NCBI GenBank assembly: GCA_045580875.1
Contig: JAZNOP010000087.1
Coordinates: 1 to 15,168 of the forward strand
Reading direction: 5' to 3'
Length of the DNA: 15,168 bases
DNA from: SIG598 sp045580875
Lineage (GTDB): Bacteria; Bacillota; Clostridia; Oscillospirales; Acutalibacteraceae
Program-made: the position numbers and the translations under genes
The notes under the pieces: model-generated
Database searches by the model: none
The model's input: only the letters and a program-made list of their open reading frames with translations
Told to the model about the DNA's origin: nothing
Part shown: in pieces, positions 13,704-15,168 of the stretch
Layout of the letters: each line of letters starts with the position of its first letter
Position numbering within the stretch: position 1 is the stretch's first letter

Positions 13704-14804
13704 TTATCTCAGATTCTCATTGAGTCTGATCGGGAGAAGCAGGAATATGAAATGGTTGCCGTCGGGCGGGAGCACCTGCACAGGCTCGCTGCCGTTTTCC
13801 ATGGAAAGCACGACCTCGTCGGTATCGACCGAACGGAAGCAGTCAACAAGGTATTTATTGTTGAATCCAATTACTACATCGGGGAAATCAGCCTCACAGG
13901 GGAACTCGTCCTCTGCTCTGCCCATGGAGGTCTCGCAGGACAGTCTGATGCGGTTGTTGCCGAAGACACAGCGCACCGGACTGCGGTTTGCCTCGCTGAT
14001 GACCAGCGACATTCTCTCGACACCGGCAAGCAGTGCGGAGGTCTTTACCTTCACCTTGTGGCTTGCCTCTTTGATGAATGCCTTGTAATTGACAAATTTA
14101 CCTGTCATAAGACGGGATATGATATTATATCCGTCGATGCAGAAATAGATATTATGAGGAGCTATTTCAATCTCAACGATATCTTCCTTGTCGCTGAGCA
14201 TCTTGCCTATTTCGTTGAGGGTCTTGCCGGGAACGATGAACTCATACTGGTCATTATTCTCAGTCGGCTCGATACGGATAGCAACTCTGAAGCCGTCAAG
14301 AGTGACCATGTGAGCCTCACCCGGGTGCAGCTCAAACATTGCGCCGGTGTAGACCGGCTTATCCTGCTTTGTGCTGACAGCGTGGGCTGTCTGGGAAATC
14401 ATTGTCTTGAGTCTGCTCTGGGGCAGGGTGAAAGCGTGCTCGGTGTCGATAGTCGGCACTTCAGGAAATTCGGTTGCCGGCATTGCTTCGATATCGAACT
14501 CGGTGGGACCGGACTCGATATGCACCATAAGCTCGTTGCAGGTAATCGACACACGCTCGCCGGGCAGGCGGCGTACGATATCGCAGATTCTGATGGGCAT
14601 GACCAGCGTACCGCGCTGAGAAACAGCGGCATTTACTGTTTTGGAAATGCTCATATCGAAATTATAGCAGCAGACGTAGACTCCCTCGCTGCTTGCGCGG
14701 AAGAGAATTCCTTCTGTTACCTTGAGAGTTGATTTTACTGAAGCCGCGCGGGATACATTCGCGATAGCATCGAGAAGCTCGGCTCTGTTACATTCAAATT
14801 TCAT
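13704..14804 (-). CDS. dnaN: DNA polymerase III beta subunit (sliding clamp)
   Basis: The 366-residue protein is of normal clamp length. It forms the ring that holds replicative polymerase and other enzymes on DNA. Visible family features are the N-terminal start MKFECNRAELLDAIANVSRA, GTLVMPIRICDIVRRLPGE in domain 1, the middle MVTLDGFRVAIRI block (about residue 180) and the C-terminal PVQVLPPDGNHFIFLLLPIR. The last segment is slightly extended (LNENLR). The ATG at 14804 has GGAGG five to six bases upstream; longer frames run back into a repeat and are not credible. No dnaA, recF or yaaA-type gene is next to it within the window, which differs from the common origin arrangement. It lies between two copies of a direct repeat. 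Confidence 0.96.
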   Translation of the reverse strand: MKFECNRAELLDAIANVSRAASVKSTLKVTEGILFRASSEGVYVCCYNFDMSISKTVNAAVSQRGTLVMPIRICDIVRRLPGERVSITCNELMVHIESGPTEFDIEAMPATEFPEVPTIDTEHAFTLPQSRLKTMISQTAHAVSTKQDKPVYTGAMFELHPGEAHMVTLDGFRVAIRIEPTENNDQYEFIVPGKTLNEIGKMLSDKEDIVEIEIAPHNIYFCIDGYNIISRLMTGKFVNYKAFIKEASHKVKVKTSALLAGVERMSLVISEANRSPVRCVFGNNRIRLSCETSMGRAEDEFPCEADFPDVVIGFNNKYLVDCFRSVDTDEVVLSMENGSEPVQVLPPDGNHFIFLLLPIRLNENLR

Positions 14805-14821
14805 AGCAGCCTCCAAGTAGA

Positions 14822-14877
14822 AATAGTGAATAGGTAATAGTGAATAGTGAAGAAGTAGTTCCGGCACACCGCCGGAA
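14822..14877. repeat. Dispersed GTGAATAG-type repeat, copy 2
   Basis: The sequence contains AATAGTGAATAGGTAATAGT then GAATAGTGAAG and ends in a perfect hairpin TTCCGGC/GCCGGAA (14859-14865, 14871-14877). In reverse complement it aligns with the right part of the element at 5703-5850. It sits directly upstream of the dnaN ribosome binding site, so it would be part of the dnaN leader. Confidence 0.6.
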
Positions 14878-14898
14878 GAAAATCAGTTATTATGAAGT

Positions 14899-14928
14899 CA
14901 GGTAATTTATTATTTGGCGGATTACCTG
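14899..14928. promoter_or_regulatory. Perfect inverted repeat upstream of dnaN
   Basis: CAGGTAAT (14899-14906) and ATTACCTG (14921-14928) form an exact 8-base inverted repeat with a 14-base spacer, followed by CGGTAATGGTAATG, which repeats the GGTAAT core twice more. It lies about 95 bases upstream of the dnaN start and could be an operator or an RNA hairpin. I see no convincing promoter here. Confidence 0.35.
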
Positions 14929-14962
14929 TCGGTAATGGTAATGAATCAGCCGCTCCACCCAA

Positions 14963-15001
14963 AAGACCGAGCCCAAAAATCGAACCCCAAGATCGAGCCC
15001 C
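14963..15001 (+). repeat. 13-base tandem repeat abutting copy B
   Basis: Three imperfect units of 13 bases follow in phase: AAGACCGAGCCCA, AAAATCGAACCCC, AAGATCGAGCCCC. The first bases of the 170-base repeat (AAGACCTCGCC from 15002) read as a fourth, diverged unit. Copy A does not have this array beside it. Confidence 0.6.
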
Positions 15002-15168
15002 AAGACCTCGCCGGAATTATATCGGCGAGGGGTGGAAGTGCGGAAGATGATAAAGCGTCGGCAATCACCATACTTAACTCCGGTGAATGTGCGCCGGACA
15101 GTGGCTCAAGCTACATGTATTTATTCCGAATTGAGGTTTTCAGAAATGATTCGCTCAGAATTATTTCT
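14998..15168 (+). repeat. 170-base dispersed repeat, copy B (cut by the window edge)
   Basis: Direct-orientation match to 12964-13133, with the same leading hairpin (CCTCGCCG 15006-15013, CGGCGAGG 15023-15030). It reaches the last base of the window, so its true right end is not visible. An in-frame ATG at 14941 opens a frame through the whole copy, but the differences from copy A are mostly amino-acid changing and copy A's frame is closed by a stop, so I treat it as non-coding. Confidence 0.85.

Noticed and set aside
13539..14732. Plus-strand frame of 397 codons opposite dnaN
   Set aside because: It is antisense to dnaN, which has clear family motifs and a good start. The frame begins inside the hairpin array and has no recognisable domain.
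14963..15030. CRISPR array
   Set aside because: The 13-base units are contiguous, with no spacers, and no cas genes are nearby.
14805..15168. Replication origin upstream of dnaN
   Set aside because: I found no DnaA box of the TTATCCACA type on either strand here; the region is occupied by repeats.

Overview
The window looks like a chromosomal stretch from a low-to-mid GC clostridial Firmicute, most likely of the Ruminococcaceae/Oscillospirales type. This is inferred from strong AGGAGG-type ribosome binding sites, the clostridial form of the lipoprotein signal, an MBOAT/DHHW surface acylation pair, a VanY enzyme with a bacterial Ig-like domain, half-size TauE proteins and an M14 peptidase of gamma-D-Glu-mDAP type. 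No phage genes, transposase genes or CRISPR array were seen. Most genes lie on the minus strand.

Layout. Positions 1-340 hold a minus-strand tRNA operon (Thr-TGT, then Tyr-GTA) with a good sigma-A promoter and an intrinsic terminator. Positions 523-1235 hold two overlapping plus-strand half-size TauE/SafE permease genes. Positions 1323-5672 hold a five-gene minus-strand cluster, read in the order ECF sigma factor, single-pass membrane partner (probable anti-sigma), lipoprotein, MBOAT O-acyltransferase and DHHW/AlgX-like protein. An ECF-type promoter lies directly in front of the sigma gene. The simplest reading is an envelope-sensing regulator coupled to a machine that acylates an exported polymer; this is the most interesting functional unit here.

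Positions 5703-8697 hold a dispersed repeat, a Nudix ADP-ribose pyrophosphatase, a possible 34-residue leader ORF overlapping an M14 peptidase, an ASCH-domain protein and a SAM methyltransferase. Positions 8893-11990 hold a vanY-argS operon, bounded by a sigma-A promoter and a strong terminator. The divergent gene at 12162 is a single-domain biotin ligase (birA).

Positions 12870-13703 form a gene-free but highly structured stretch of over 800 bases. It holds one copy of a roughly 170-base repeat, a 258-base imperfect palindrome with nested hairpins, and an array of perfect hairpins flanked by a 9-base direct repeat. Next comes dnaN (13704-14804, minus), without dnaA or recF in view. Upstream of dnaN are a second copy of the dispersed GTGAATAG-type repeat, a 13-base tandem repeat and a second copy of the 170-base repeat, which runs to the window edge. 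dnaN is therefore bracketed by direct repeats.
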